From Spisula solida (taxonomy: Eukaryota > Mollusca > Bivalvia > Venerida > Mactridae): a stretch of 64,000 bases of DNA. Below the pieces are notes generated by a model. That model was given only the letters and a program-made list of their open reading frames with translations, ran no database searches and was not told the DNA's origin. This document shows, one piece after another, positions 1-11,108 of the stretch; within the stretch, counting starts at the first letter, position 1; every line of letters starts with the position of its first letter. The translations under genes and the position numbers were made by a program. Location of the stretch: positions 48,092,722 through 48,156,721 of the forward strand of contig OX365952.1 in the NCBI GenBank assembly GCA_947247005.1, read 5' to 3'.

Positions 1-790
1 TTTTGATTGACTTAAACGCTGTTTATAAATACAACACTGAAAGTGTACCATCACGTTATAATTCCAGTAGTATTGCTGTTCAGTGGTTTATTAGAATACG
101 GCATCTAATTAAAAAGTTTGCACACTTAAACAATAGTATTTAACTTCGTGACCTGCATATACATCATACACTTCCTTCCTGCATTTGATCAAAATATATT
201 CTGAAGTTGTAATAGGAGAAAATGTCATTAAACACTTTTAAAAAGATCATAGAAAATCAGATAGTGAAGGCAGCACTCATCCTGACCAGCTGAGCGGAGA
301 CAACATAAAACCTACCTCTTGACTCCGTGACCTACGCACGCAGTGGACCGGAACGGTTTATAATATCGTTTGTACACGTAGGACTACATAGGCATTAGGC
401 ATCCGTCATGTGCCCTTTTGCTACAGAACACGCGCATTTTATAGCTTTAATCATTCATTTTGATCTGTTATCCATGGATGAATGAATCCCCTATTTTAGG
501 CAATGCCTTAGTTTATGTAATCGTTTATATAGGACTGCATAATTATGGATTACGGATCCGTCATGTACCATTTTGTCTAAACCATTGTTGTAGGTTAGGA
601 GGAGATGACATTTGAAGAAGCAGTTGATGTACTCACGATGGACGCCAGACATTCACTTATCCTTATACTGCTCTATTACGACTTCACTGATCGTGGACTG
701 AACTAGATGTTCGCCAAGGTGTTATTCTTGCCAACCTGCTCTCACAAAGGTGCTCGAAAAAAATATATATATCATATTGATGTTAACACA
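1..790. other. Unassigned AT-rich sequence
   Basis: I see no gene and no complete mobile element here. A short stretch near 255-310 weakly resembles the minus-strand end of the dispersed R1 family (it contains GAAGGCAGCACTC), which suggests an old fragment. The rest is plain AT-rich sequence with stops in all frames. Confidence 0.4.
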
Positions 791-1189
791 ACCCTCGCAA
801 TTCAAGAAAGCATTTATTATAGATGGTCAGCACTTTATGCAATTTGACTATGTTATTCAAATTTCATACTGCAATGTATGACACCGAAAACATATTATCA
901 AGATGGATAACGTTGGCCTGGTGTGATAATGGAAAGAGTACCAACACGCATGTGTTCTCTAGGAGCAGATGGCGTGAGGGGTTTTCGATTCCCGTTGCTG
1001 CTTAACTATAAAGGTCTTAGTGAAAGTTATAATACAGGCTTAATTAAAAACCGTTGTCATTCATAACAAAATATGTATTTAAACAGATGTCAGGATTATT
1101 AAATTAAGTATCAACAGTAAGTTGCACATGCTTAATTCTGTTTGTGGTAAATGTACCGGGTAGCACAGCTGCAAAACACGGTATAAAAC

Positions 1190-1560
1190 TAGTTCATTTA
1201 GCCGTTTTGACATCTGAGACTTAGAAGGATCATTTTCTCGTTCGGTTGTTTGTTGGACATTGTGCCTTGTTTGTTATCATGTTTTTTGTGCTCGACTGGT
1301 TAAGTTGAATGCTGCCTTCCATGTCCGACTTAATATTATATTTTTACTAAGAAGTTGCAGAACTAGTTACCCAATCGAAATTAGTACATTAGCATGCTCT
1401 GTATCTGGTTCTGAATCGGCAGTATTAATGATAGTGTTGGAACAAGTACTCAATTACTTGACGGTCATTGGTCGGATCAAGAAAGTAAAAATGTGTTCGG
1501 GTTATCTTTCATGTATTGAATTAGGGCAAGTATTGAAGTAATCGGCTACGGGAGGGAAGA
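1190..1560 (+). repeat. R1-family dispersed repeat inserted in segment D
   Basis: The core at 1,237-1,340 has the family landmarks TTCTCGTTCGGTTG, CATTGTGCC, GCTCGACTGGTTAAGTTGA, TGCTGCCTTCCATGTCC and GACTTAATATT. The paralogous sites in A (near 22,013-22,045) and B lack this block while the D sequence on both sides aligns, so it behaves like an insertion of roughly 370 bp. Exact ends and a target duplication are not clear. No coding potential is recognised. Confidence 0.65.
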
Positions 1561-1821
1561 AAATACAACATCAAACATTTACATTCAATCATGTGTCATA
1601 TGATGACATCTCTATATCACTTTATATTGTTATGTCCAAGTATGATTCAATGTAATTATTGAAATGTTTGCAGGTCAGAATTTCTATCAAGGTCAATCAA
1701 TTAATTGATGTGTTCCCCTATGGGTCCCTGTGTCATGCCCTTGTCTTTGAATAGGGAACATGTAAACACAACAGGTCGTTGTTGAGTGACACCGGCTTCA
1801 CTCCGAATGAATAGTAAATTT

Positions 1822-2345
1822 ATCGATCATAGGGGATTTCTCCATTAACGATTACGTGCGAAAACACACGATGTTTGTTGTTCGAGGTTTGCTTTGGCTT
1901 ATGCCTTTTTTGTTTGTTTGAACGGAGATACTTGATCATTAGGTGGACGGACTCTCGCTACTGACTTCCGGTAGCGGGACTTTGATACTAAAAATTGAAA
2001 ACCATTCACTATTCTATTATTTTAAAGATGGAATATGAATAACATCCATTGTTAAAGACGAATGTTAAATTAATATGTGATATCCATATGATATCTATTA
2101 TGCCAAAACCATTTTAAAATACTTGAAAAAATAAACCAAATAATTCCATGGTTGCTGTGCAACAAGTCTCCAAAATCTAGCTAGCGACATCAAAATGGCA
2201 GCCATTTTTAGCCTCCTTCAAAAGAAATATTAGCATTTTCAGTTAATAAACAATGTTTCAAAATGTTATGAGACACATGACTATTAATAGATTGCAAAGT
2301 AAATCGAGCGGGAATAGTTCAAATGTGTGAGATGTCAACCAAATT
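1822..2345 (+). repeat. Repeat E, copy 1
   Basis: This aligns with 5,690-6,245 over its whole length. Shared landmarks are AACGATTACRTGCGAAAAC, GGTAGACGGACTC-like, GACTTCCGGTAGC, TTATTATGCCAAAA, CCATGGTTGCTG and GTCGAGCGGGAAT. Weak similarity continues to about 2,480 (matching 6,985-7,065, GCATTTGTTCATATTAAC). It has no terminal inverted repeat and no open frame of note. It could be a segment of a larger unrecognised transposon. Confidence 0.65.
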
Positions 2346-2769
2346 CAAATTTTGACCGTTGGACGGTCAATCGAATTTGTTGAGAAACATTATTAAATAT
2401 AGTCCTGGCGGTTATCGTCCAGGCTTAGACCACTTAGACCTCAATGGAAATCCCCGCTATATGCAGAGCATTTGTTCATATTAACAACTGTTTGAAACTG
2501 CAGTGTTATATACTTAACGTGTTACTTACACTTACGTTGATCCGAATTAGACCTTGCAGCTGTTAAGTTTCATATTTTATTGTTCACCTTGTGTTTGTCT
2601 TGATGACGAGTGATTGGGGTATGTTGTTCTATTGTATGTGACTGTGTTGGTTTGTGTTCCTTTCTAGATCTGCGGTTTCTGTTTTGTGCTGCCTTCCCAG
2701 TATGATGTGTTATTATATTCTATCATAATGACACAGTTAGATGCAAGTACATCGACTAACTGACTGACA
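2346..2769. other. Unassigned sequence with weak R1-like traces
   Basis: This holds a short hairpin near 2,350-2,372 (TTGACCGT, loop, ACGGTCAA) and a stretch at 2,590-2,720 that vaguely resembles R1 (TGTGCTGCCTTCC). I see no gene. Confidence 0.35.
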
Positions 2770-3703
2770 ATTAGTTTTCTGTATCGATCACGTCTTGATA
2801 AAATAATTAATGTAAACTGATAGTGTGATTCAACAAAAAGTGCAAAGTTCAGCCAAGTTTGAGGGGAACGATCATTTTCTTAAAGTACATCTCGCTTGAT
2901 AGAACAATAATTCAATTAAATTTGAAGTCAGCAGTTAGCTTAAGAACTGCCACTATCAAATTAGACAAATCGGTTTTAAATCTACAGACCGATCCTATTA
3001 TTTTGACTCGTCATTCTAAGACGGACGTATGTCTGTCCTGAATAAATCGATATCCTATTTTCGTGAATTGTAAATGTATAATAAATTTAAATGGTATGTG
3101 ATTTGAAGCTCGGTTAAAATTGTAATTGGTACGTGGACAGTCAAACTGAAGTGATATCAATAGACCGGTCATTTGTACTATCTTAACTTCATTGTTTACG
3201 ATAACCTTCCGACACGAGTGAACGAGTAATCAAGATGATGTAGATGATGACCAATGTACTTGAATTTCGCTTCCATGGGTTCGGAATCTATATTTCGACT
3301 TCTTCCATTATATTATGTTCGTGTGTTGTTTCTATATCATTTACACTTTTTTATTCGTATGTTAATATCTGTCTACTGGTTGATGTTACTGAGTACTGCA
3401 ACCTTGTGCACTAAGCAACGACAAAGAATGATTAATTGAGTGAATTAAATGCAGAGAACACAACCTAACCAATTTGTAAAACCTCTCCAAGGAAACATAA
3501 TCAGCACCAACATGTAGGATTGTGTAAAGGCAACTCTGCATTATGTGATAGTGAGACGTAATGATATTAGGGGTATTCCTAGTCGGTGTTTGGTCTTTTT
3601 CAGTGTTTGTTGTCATAGATTATTTTGTGTGTCTGTTCCGTCTTGTTTCCCGTTTCTGCTGAGTGCTGCATTCCTTGTCCGAATTGTTATTACATTTTAA
3701 ATA

Positions 3704-3898
3704 CTTTTATCACATGTTTGACGTTGTGGTAGCGTAATAAAGCCATTATTTATTTTTGATAATACACTAGTGTAATAAAGCTATCACGCGACGTCATTCA
3801 AAGGATAAGCGACGTCGTCAAAGTTGCGCGTTTATTATAGTGAAAAATAAGTAGCTTTTTTATGTTTCGGCCGAAAAAGGCTAACATGTGATAAAAAG
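3704..3898. mobile_element. Foldback / MITE-like element with about 15 bp inverted ends
   Basis: The left end CTTTTATCACATGTT (3,704-3,718) is matched in reverse complement by AACATGTGATAAAAAG (3,883-3,898), differing by one A. Inside are further inverted pairs: GACGTC repeats near 3,790-3,815 and a hairpin around CGGCCG at 3,853-3,885. The 195 bp length, inverted ends and lack of an open frame fit a non-autonomous foldback. No target duplication is obvious, so the superfamily is unknown. Confidence 0.6.
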
Positions 3899-3914
3899 AA
3901 CATTACATTTGGGA

Positions 3915-4024
3915 CTTTCCACATTGAATTTATTAAACTCGATGAAAAAAATCGATAAAATGCTCGACAGAGCCTCGCATTTTATTATTTTATTCAACTC
4001 GTTTAATAAATTCAATATGGAAAG
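3915..4024. repeat. Long imperfect palindrome (hairpin class P)
   Basis: The left arm from 3,915 (CTTTCCACATTGAATTTATT) pairs with the right arm ending at 4,024 (AATAAATTCAATATGGAAAG). Near the centre is a second inverted pair, AAAATGC and GCATTTT, around TCGACAGAGCCTCG. The CTCG-containing turn resembles those of palindromes at 11.8, 14.0, 40.1 and 58.3 kb. It starts only 16 bp after the 3,704-3,898 foldback. Confidence 0.75.
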
Positions 4025-4035
4025 ACACACATGTA

Positions 4036-4089
4036 ATATCCTCTATATACATACACGTATTCATATCCTCTATATACATACACGTATTC
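4036..4089. repeat. 27 bp tandem duplication
   Basis: Two adjacent copies of a 27 bp unit containing CCTCTATATACATACACG, ending in an ATACATGTA-rich tail. Confidence 0.85.
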
Positions 4090-4756
4090 ATATACATGTA
4101 TAGCTAAAATATATCGTGTAAGGTCAATGTTCTACCAGAATGATTGTCTGTTCACTGTTTTCCTGCTGATTGTTTATATTTTCATTTGCGTGACAGATAT
4201 GCACGAGGCTGGATGCATTTGTCAGACAGGTTAAACCTTTATTGCTGTTTGTTGACACAAGATATACAATGAAAACACTCAGCTAATTATACGATTCGTG
4301 TCCACGCATGATATGGTTACATTCTAATTCTCCGAGAGCTCAGAAATGCCATGATTCAAAACATATAGAAGCCAATGTGCTTGTTACAATGAATGATACT
4401 AGTAATGCAATAGTCGCGGATCTGCCAAGTAAAGCAAAATTAAACCTAAAAATAGACATGAATGGAAATGTACAAAACGTAAAAATAAACAAATGTTAAC
4501 AATGTACTTTACATACTTTGAAAGGTCACATTGGTATGACAATTTGTTGTAGATATCATTATCCTTATAGCTTTCACTTTAACAATTCTAAATCACCCTT
4601 TAGTCAAGAACCCGTTTCAAGAAAGTGCTTACGTAATTGTTTTCTAATTCAAAACGCAATTTTCTACAAATCCTTTTATGTGTATTGTCTGAGTCCATTA
4701 AAACAGCCGTACAATAATTATAACAGTTGTTAAGTGACATTGCTGTAACAGCACTT

Positions 4757-4876
4757 TAACAATCGATAGCAATGCATGTTTTAAATATTTTACCGACATT
4801 GCTATTAGATTATGTAACAATCGACAGCAATTAATGTTTTGAATAAAGCGTATACCGACATATTGCTATTAGATTC
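4757..4876. repeat. Approximately 60 bp tandem duplication
   Basis: Two units begin TAACAATCGAYAGCAAT (4,757 and 4,815) and end CCGACAT..TGCTATTAGATT. They are diverged by several substitutions and a small indel. Confidence 0.8.
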
Positions 4877-4879
4877 CGC

Positions 4880-5370
4880 TTCAAATAAAATTAGGTTTAG
4901 TATAGTCGTGCGTACTGTGGAGCTAGTTATACTTCAAGACAAGTTAAGAAAATGTTGAAGTCACGTAAAACCCAAATAGGATACCATACTATAGATGAAA
5001 ACAAGGCCTTTGAAAATTCCAGGTTTCTTCATTATTCAACACAAGGCGTATTTACTGATTTGGTTCAAACAACAGTATGCATATTATACAACCTGACTAC
5101 GTTTAATAGGGTAAAGCTAATAAATGCGGGATGTCAAAACTATGGTACATGTATGTTTCAAATCACCTTCATTTGAATTAAAATACGAGCGTTACATATA
5201 CATCAGTATGGTTTATTTGGGTCAAATGTTTGCATAAATTGGCAATTTTTTCAACGGAATGCGTTATATGCACGTTCGTACTGTATCATTACGTTCTATT
5301 ACACACGATACGTTTTTAAAAGACCTGTGTATCTCTAATTCGTTAAATAACTATAAAAGATAGTGAATAA
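4880..5370. other. Unassigned AT-rich sequence
   Basis: There are no repeats or genes I can recognise. A 74-codon open frame at 4,952-5,176 has no domain or supporting context and is within chance expectation. Confidence 0.35.
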
Positions 5371-5374
5371 TCTG

Positions 5375-5480
5375 ACATGGAAGGCAGCACTCAACTGAAA
5401 CAGTCGATCACAGAAAACATACAACAACATGATCACAAATACACGACACAACGCCCAACACACAACGTAACGCAAAAATT
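5375..5480 (-). repeat. R1-family repeat (minus strand)
   Basis: Reverse complement of the R1 core: it starts GACATGGAAGGCAGCACTCA and continues with AAAACATACAACAACATG and CAACGCCCAACACACAACG. It lies head-to-head with the plus-strand copy at 5,560-5,690. Confidence 0.75.
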
Positions 5481-5559
5481 AGCAGAACCGCTGATATTCC
5501 AAGTTTAAGTCAACCGTGGTTTTATCGTTGAACCTAGGCCAATCAGCCGGAGCATTCAG

Positions 5560-5690
5560 CTTTTCAACAGCTTGGATTTGTGCGGCTTATTTTCTCGTTC
5601 GGTTGTGTGTTTGGCACTGTGCCTTGTTTGTTTTTATATTTTGTGTGCTCGGCTGGTTAAGTTGAGTGCTGCCCGACTTAATATGATCGT
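5560..5690 (+). repeat. R1-family repeat
   Basis: Core landmarks are CAGCTTGGA, TTTCTCGTTCGGTTGTGTG, CACTGTGCCTTGTTTGT, GCTCGGCTGGTTAAGTTGAG, TGCTGCC and CGACTTAATAT. It is followed directly by repeat E copy 2. Confidence 0.8.
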
Positions 5691-6245
5691 TTGCCAATTA
5701 ATAGGGGAATTCCCCAAGTAACGATTACATGCGAAAACGCACGATTGTTGTTGTTGTTGTAGTTTTGCATTCGCTAACGCGGTTATTTTTTTGACAGACC
5801 GGATCTCTATGGTCATTAGGTAGACGGACTCTTGCTTCCGACTTCCGGTAGCAGGAATTTGATACCCAGAAATCGATAACCGTTCTTGATTCTATTTTTA
5901 TTTTTTAAATGTGGAACATAAATAACAATCATAGTAAAAGACTAGAATAAAACTATAATTAAATATTTATAGAATCAATTTATTATGCCAAAAAAAAACT
6001 TTAAATAAAACAAATAAATTAGTCCTCCATGGTTGCTGCGCAACCCGTCTTCTAAATGAGAAACGCTAATTTCTATAGGTTTGGAGTAAAAAATGTCAGC
6101 CTATTTTTTGCCCGCTTCGGAAGGAAATTTTAACATTTTCAGTGCATAAACGATGCTACAAACTGTTATAAGACACATGCTTACTCTGAGATAACGAAGT
6201 AAGTCGAGCGGGAATCGTTCATATGTGCGAAATATCAACCAATCT
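5690..6245 (+). repeat. Repeat E, copy 2
   Basis: Partner of 1,822-2,345 with the same order of landmarks. Here it follows an R1 copy directly, while in D the R1 copy lies about 480 bp upstream. R1 and E may therefore be parts of one larger repeat family. Confidence 0.65.
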
Positions 6246-7070
6246 TAAGAAAATCTAATAAAAACGACACATGTTCCGGCTACTTGAAGTTGACTTCCGT
6301 TTACTTCCTTTGCAAAACGGTTACTTCCCTTTGCAATACATTTAGTATAAAGTCCGTTTCGGGTCTTTACGTATCCAGACCGGACTGATATTTCCACATT
6401 GTAGTTGTAGTTTATTGTAAAGAAAGTAAAACGAATGCATTTTCGTAATTCCTCGCCGAGATTTATTAAAAAGTCCCTCCAAAATCGTCAACAAATGTAA
6501 AAATATTCGCGGGATAAAGGTCGCGAAAACTAATTTCATGTTGTTGTTGTGATTGGATACAATAAAACCCGGAATTTTCCGTCTGAATATCTTTTATGTT
6601 TTGACGATTTGCAACAGGATTTATTTAACAAGAAAAGGTGATTAAGATTAAAGATGTTTGATAATTAATCGGAATGTGATTAATTGAAATGAAAATACGC
6701 TTTTCTCTGGAATAAAAGTACTGTCTGATATGCTCATGCAACCCATTATAAAAAAGGTAAAATATCAAATTAGGCCTATTTGAAATCAGTTGTTATATAT
6801 GTGTTTATATCTAATTATATGTAAATTAGTTACCCCTGAATTAAGTAGACCTAGAATTAAACAGATTGAAAAACGTGCGTTATCCACAGACAGATATATT
6901 TTCATTTTGATCGGGCTGACGAATGTTCATTCGGACAACATTTTTATTGCTGCCAGTCCGAATGACTGAAAGCCTTTTAAAGTTTTCGCATCTTAACTAA
7001 AGACTATAGTGTCAAAGACCTGATGGGAAATTCCCTACTCGATTCAGTGCATTTGTTCATATTAACCTAT
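6246..7070. other. Unassigned sequence; weak extension of repeat E near its end
   Basis: A short direct repeat of CTTCCGTTTACTTCCTTTGC type occurs at 6,290-6,345. Similarity to 2,400-2,485 resumes at 6,985-7,065. No gene is supported. Confidence 0.35.
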
Positions 7071-7073
7071 ATA

Positions 7074-7991
7074 CGAGGGTCATTCAATGTATAATGCAAG
7101 CTATCACGTAAATATTTTATTTTTATTAACCATTCAAGCATTGTCATAACTTTCAAAGTAAATTTCCTGGTAGTCAATGATCGACTTTCATCCTTTCGAC
7201 AGATCTTCTATTCATGTTACTTGGCAACTACGCACATACATCCTAAACTGCTCGGACTCGGTCTAAGCAACCTTATGTAAATCGATACATGTCGAATTTA
7301 AGGTAATTGTTGTCTCGTTTTTGGCGGGTAATATCATACCTAAGTATCATCTATCGCTATAAGTTTGGTTAGAAAGTTTTTCACGTCTACATTAAAGCGC
7401 GAAGGCACGCTGGCAACGAGTTTTGGAGCGACGTTCGGTCTATTCTGACGTTAAACGATGGGATACCTAAGGAGCGGAAACCTGGTACATATTCAACCTG
7501 TTCCGCAAATTCAAATGAATATGGTCAAAACTACTGACAATTCTACGGGCTATCTCTTCGCATGTAAATATTCTGTCTGGTTTCAGATGTTATCTCATTT
7601 TTTTCCTGCATTAAATGGGTCGAATGCTCAGATAGTCCGAACAGCGCGCTAGTAATCTTTAACTCTAATTCTGCCTTTCGTATGATCATTTAATAGTCCC
7701 GAAACTTTAGAGTATGAAAGAGGACATTTTGACAAAAGCATCCGGTGAGGAGTACAAAAAGGCTTCCGCTGCGGGACCACTCGATTTATATGTTAATTAC
7801 GTTACCGCGTCCAAGACGTTTTGAGTGACGTCGATTGAACGCCCGCGCTGATTATGTCATCGAGTTAATGTCCTTAAAATATTCCATCAAAACGGAATTG
7901 CCCTACATAACTAGTATGCAATGGTTCGTTAAATTATATCGACTGGTTTATAGATAATTGATAGGTTGCATTACATATTGAATGACCCTCG
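7074..7991. mobile_element. Tc1/mariner-type element with TA target duplication, non-autonomous or decayed
   Basis: The left end CGAGGGTCATTCAATGTATA and right end ATTACATATTGAATGACCCTCG form about 28 bp near-perfect inverted repeats, each flanked by TA (7,072-7,073 and 7,992-7,993). TA duplication with a CGAGGGTCATTC-type end is typical of mariner-family elements. The 918 bp length is somewhat below an autonomous mariner. The longest frame inside (7,458-7,652) shows no DDE transposase or helix-turn-helix pattern I recognise, so it is probably a deletion derivative or heavily decayed copy. Confidence 0.85.
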
Positions 7992-7994
7992 TAT

Positions 7995-8560
7995 CAATAA
8001 GCATTCATTTAACCGATCTGAAAACTTCAAGAATCGCAACATTGATCGGTTCCTGTTTCCTGAAACATTCCTTTGAAAGCGACATCCAATCAGAATACTC
8101 ATGTGAAAGGAGTTTAATTAAGTATGTCTGCATTTTAATACGATGTCATTTACTAGTGTAAGTTTACATTACGCTAGGGACAGACATAATAAACAGCAAA
8201 TCACGCAAACATCGTTTTCGGGAGAGCTAACCAGACACTGAATATCACGTTTGTAATAGAGGACAACATCGAATCTGTTTGTAGAGAATTTAACATTGAC
8301 AGTTGACTGATAGTTTCCCAACACGTCTATCATTGTACAAACATACAAACACATCTTGCCGTCGTACGTGACCTTGCTTACCTCAAATATTGTGGAATAA
8401 GCCCAAATAGATGGATTAAACACGAACAAATTTGTGTGGTCATAATATAGTAATTTTACTAGTATTCTTGAACTTTTGAGGACTTCATCACTCAAACTAG
8501 TTAAAACTAAGTATTGCAGGCTTTTTACTGTTGCAACTAGGTCATTGAGCAACGCCATTT
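7995..8560. other. Unassigned; contains a 129-codon minus-strand open frame of doubtful reality
   Basis: A minus-strand frame at 8,169-8,558 encodes a hydrophobic, cysteine-rich 129-residue product with no recognisable domain. Its start codon lies where an R1-like repeat begins (GGTCATTGAGC... then R1 core at 8,620). At this base composition one or two frames of this length are expected by chance in 64 kb. I treat it as non-coding unless transcript or homologue evidence appears. Confidence 0.3.
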
Positions 8561-8755
8561 AGCTTTTTGATTCCAAAAAGAAGGTCATTCACCTTTTGAC
8601 AGCTGGAACGTAGGCAGTTCATTTTCTCGTTTAGTTATGTGTTGGGCATTGTGCCGTGTAATTGTGGTATGTGATGTTTTTAAGTTTTCTGTGTTCGGCT
8701 AGTTAGGTTGAGTGCTGCCTTCCTTGTCCGACTTTCTATTATCCTTTTGGCTAGT
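8525..8755 (+). repeat. R1-family repeat with 5' module
   Basis: The 5' part has GGTCATT-AGC and CATTTAGCTTTTTGATT units, then TTTTGACAGCTGGAACGTAGG. The core follows: TTTCTCGTTTAGTTATGTG, GGGCATTGTGCC, GTTCGGCTAGTTAGGTTGAG, TGCTGCCTTCCTTGTCCGAC. It shows the same module order as the copies at 46.3-46.8 and 53.0-53.2 kb. Confidence 0.75.
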
Positions 8756-8949
8756 GAATTCAGTAACATCGAACATCCGACCTAAAGGAGGAAACTAGTT
8801 CACACATAGAAAAGACAATGTTAAATTAAGTATGTAATAGACATATTAGAATATATTCGACCGCAAATCGGATCAGAGAAGACAAACGCAGAACATTACT
8901 AAGTATTTGTAGAGATCAATGCATATATGACATAACGCTGGGAAATAAC

Positions 8950-9065
8950 TGCTGACATAAGACACACACATGGCTTCTCTTCACTCCCGTGGTAAGGGAC
9001 ATCATGTCGAGAGTCTCTTATAAAAGTTGGTATATAACTGGTTTCACAGTCGACCTAAATTAAGT
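8950..9065 (+). mobile_element. SINE 3' fragment
   Basis: The stretch ATGGCTTCTCTTC, GTGTCGAGAGT-like (TGTCGAGAGTCTC), ATAAAAGTTGG and GTTTCACAGTCGACC matches the 3' half of the SINE at 59,720-59,945 in the same order. The tRNA-like head is missing, so this is a 5'-truncated or decayed copy. Confidence 0.6.
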
Positions 9066-9230
9066 ACAACATGTAATATAAACGTAGACAACATTTATTA
9101 TAGAAAAGTCTTTTACAAACCAATGCCTTCAAACACAGACACAAGGTGTAAACCAGCGTCTAAAACACAACCCATTATTTCTTAATCATGCTCATCAATT
9201 ATTTAAAGTATCTCATATAGGTCACCATGG

Positions 9231-10735
9231 GTGTTGTTTCGATGTAAAACGAATTGTCTGATTTTTTATATTAAGAAAGGAGTACGACAAGGTTGTCCTT
9301 TATCACCTTTCCTATTTAAACTCTGTATTGAATTTTTATCAACATCGACAAAAAAGAACGAAGATATTCAAGGTATTTCTTTAAACAACAACTGTACCAA
9401 ACAAAACTTATTCGCTGATGATGCTAGCTTTTTACTAAACGGAACTCAAAAATCACTTGAAACTCTAATAAAACCCGTGATGATTTTGGGAATACTTTGG
9501 AACTTAAACTTAACAGAAACAAATTGTTCAGTTATGCGCATCGGAAACATGAAAAACACAGACACATCCTATGATAACGAATTCAAATGGACTTCATCAG
9601 ATACCACAACTTTATTACTTGTAGCAACCAATTAAATACAACGTATGACTCAAATTTAGCAAACAAGGTTACATAATGCAAACACGTTTTGAAACAATGG
9701 AAACAATGGAAAATAACGCTTATAGGAAAAATAACGGTTCTAAAATATTTTGTCCTTTCAAAATTAATTTATCCTTAAAGTGTTCAGATGTTGTAAAATT
9801 AATTAAAGATATATTCTTTGATTTTTTATGGAATTCCAAACTTGATAAAATAGCACGTAAACTAATAATGCAAGAATACAAGACTACTTGGTTGATAAAG
9901 AAAATTGGAAACAATAATGAATAGACTATCATATAAAACATTAATTAAACGAAAAATACCTACCAAAATACAAAATAAAATGGAGTATTAATCACGCAAT
10001 TGAAGGTATAGAATGGGAAAAAATCCTCACACAATCATAATACAATTCAATAGATACAAAACTAAGAGAAGTCCAATACAAATATCTCATGAATATATTA
10101 CCAGACAACTCATTCCTACATAAATGTCATTTAATCCAATCAAGTCTTTGTGATTTTTGCACCATGCATCCAGATTCAATATGTTCTGGGAATGTCATAT
10201 TGTGCAAAAAATATTATCTGAAGTAAGTTATTTTTGGAAGAAAAATTTTATAAAACTTTAAATCTTACATTTCAAAATATTATCAACATTAAAGATGAAG
10301 ATGGACCTATAGCTAATTACATTGTTCTGCTTTCTAAATATTTTATATTTAAAAACAAATGCAATAAAAGTGTTCTGCTTATCCGGCAATTTAAAGAATA
10401 TGTTAACTAAGGAAGACGCTTGAACACACTATAGCTATTTTCAAAGATAACGTAGACGTCTTTAACAGAAAATGGCAAAATATCACTCAATTACATATTT
10501 CGAAGATGTTGGTATACCCCCACTTCTATTCTCTTTCCTTCTCTCTTCGTCACTATCCTGCTCTCTGTCTTACTCTTTATACACTATCAATTATCAAACA
10601 ATCATAACGACATACACAGAATATTACGTAATACTATGTAACCAATTTATATAGTTGTATGTGAATGTAATATTGTATGTATGTAATACTATGTATATGT
10701 CTTATGGAAAATAAAAACGTTAAAGACAAAAAATA
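9231..10735 (+). mobile_element. Decayed L1/Tx1-like non-LTR retrotransposon (3' half)
   Basis: The first frame (9,231-9,635) carries reverse-transcriptase core motifs: KKGVRQGCPLSPFLF, then LFADDASFLL (the ADD catalytic pair). From about 9,690 the thumb region reads WKITLIGKITVLKYFVLSK in one frame and shifts to another at FFDFLWNSKLDKI. Near 10,115-10,200 a cysteine motif, CHLIQSSLCDFC, and FWECHIVQKI correspond to the C-terminal zinc knuckle region of L1-like ORF2. Several frameshifts and stops show it is dead. The 3' end is an A-rich tail around AATAAAAACGTTAAAGAC at 10,705-10,735. The endonuclease and 5' part are absent, as expected for a 5'-truncated copy. The clade is assigned from motif style. 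Confidence 0.85.
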
Positions 10736-10829
10736 AATCAAACTACGCTTGCATTCGAATCATTACTACATGGTCATTTTCAGTCTCATATAAAAATCCA
10801 GTGACGTTTTTGAAACACAACCCGTTTAT

Positions 10830-11108
10830 GGTTATACCACAGACCTAAGAAATTATATCACAAAATACAGAGTTTTGAAATTCCCCATCTTCCCGTCATT
10901 ACTATATATAATAGACAGGTTGGCAACGCTTTTTTCCGGCCCCTACAGGAATCCACTATTTAACGCATCACCGGGCCGGGAAACGGTTGCAATCTGGTCT
11001 AGATGTATTTTACTACATGAAACAATCAATTTATCTACCATTTAACTTGTTATAAGCTATATTTCAGGTATTACGTTTTTATATCGGTGGTTCCGATTCC
11101 ATGACTGT
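10830..11108 (+). repeat. Left arm of a large inverted repeat
   Basis: These 279 bp match the reverse complement of 16,869-17,146 with roughly ten differences by eye. Landmarks are CTAAGAAATTATATCACAAA, GGCCCCTACAGGAATCC, GCATCACCGGGCCGGG and TGATTGTTTCATGTAGT (as its complement). The arms enclose 5.76 kb. They may be terminal inverted repeats of a 6.3 kb element whose interior has decayed, or an inverted duplication. One frame in both arms stays open for about 40 codons, but I recognise no protein. Confidence 0.85.

Larger units (their letters stand above)
818..3700 (+). repeat. Segment D: diverged copy of part of segments A/B/C
   Basis: Positions 818-1,190 and 1,560-1,800 align by eye with A 21,670-22,020 and 22,040-22,250 (shared landmarks GACACCGAAAACAT-like, ACCGGGTAGCA, CATGTAAACAC). 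Positions 2,770-3,680 align with A 23,600-24,480, B 33,000-33,890 and C 40,840-41,700 (landmarks TAGTGTGATTCAACAA and AGTACATCTCGCT). Divergence is much greater than between A and B, so D is an older copy. It is interrupted by an R1 insertion (1,190-1,560) and by sequence related to repeat E. No reading frame is conserved among the four copies, so I do not call a gene. Confidence 0.7.

Noticed and set aside
8169..8558. 129-codon minus-strand frame as a host gene
   Set aside because: There is no recognisable domain, the start lies in an R1-like repeat, and about one frame of this length is expected by chance in 64 kb at this base composition.
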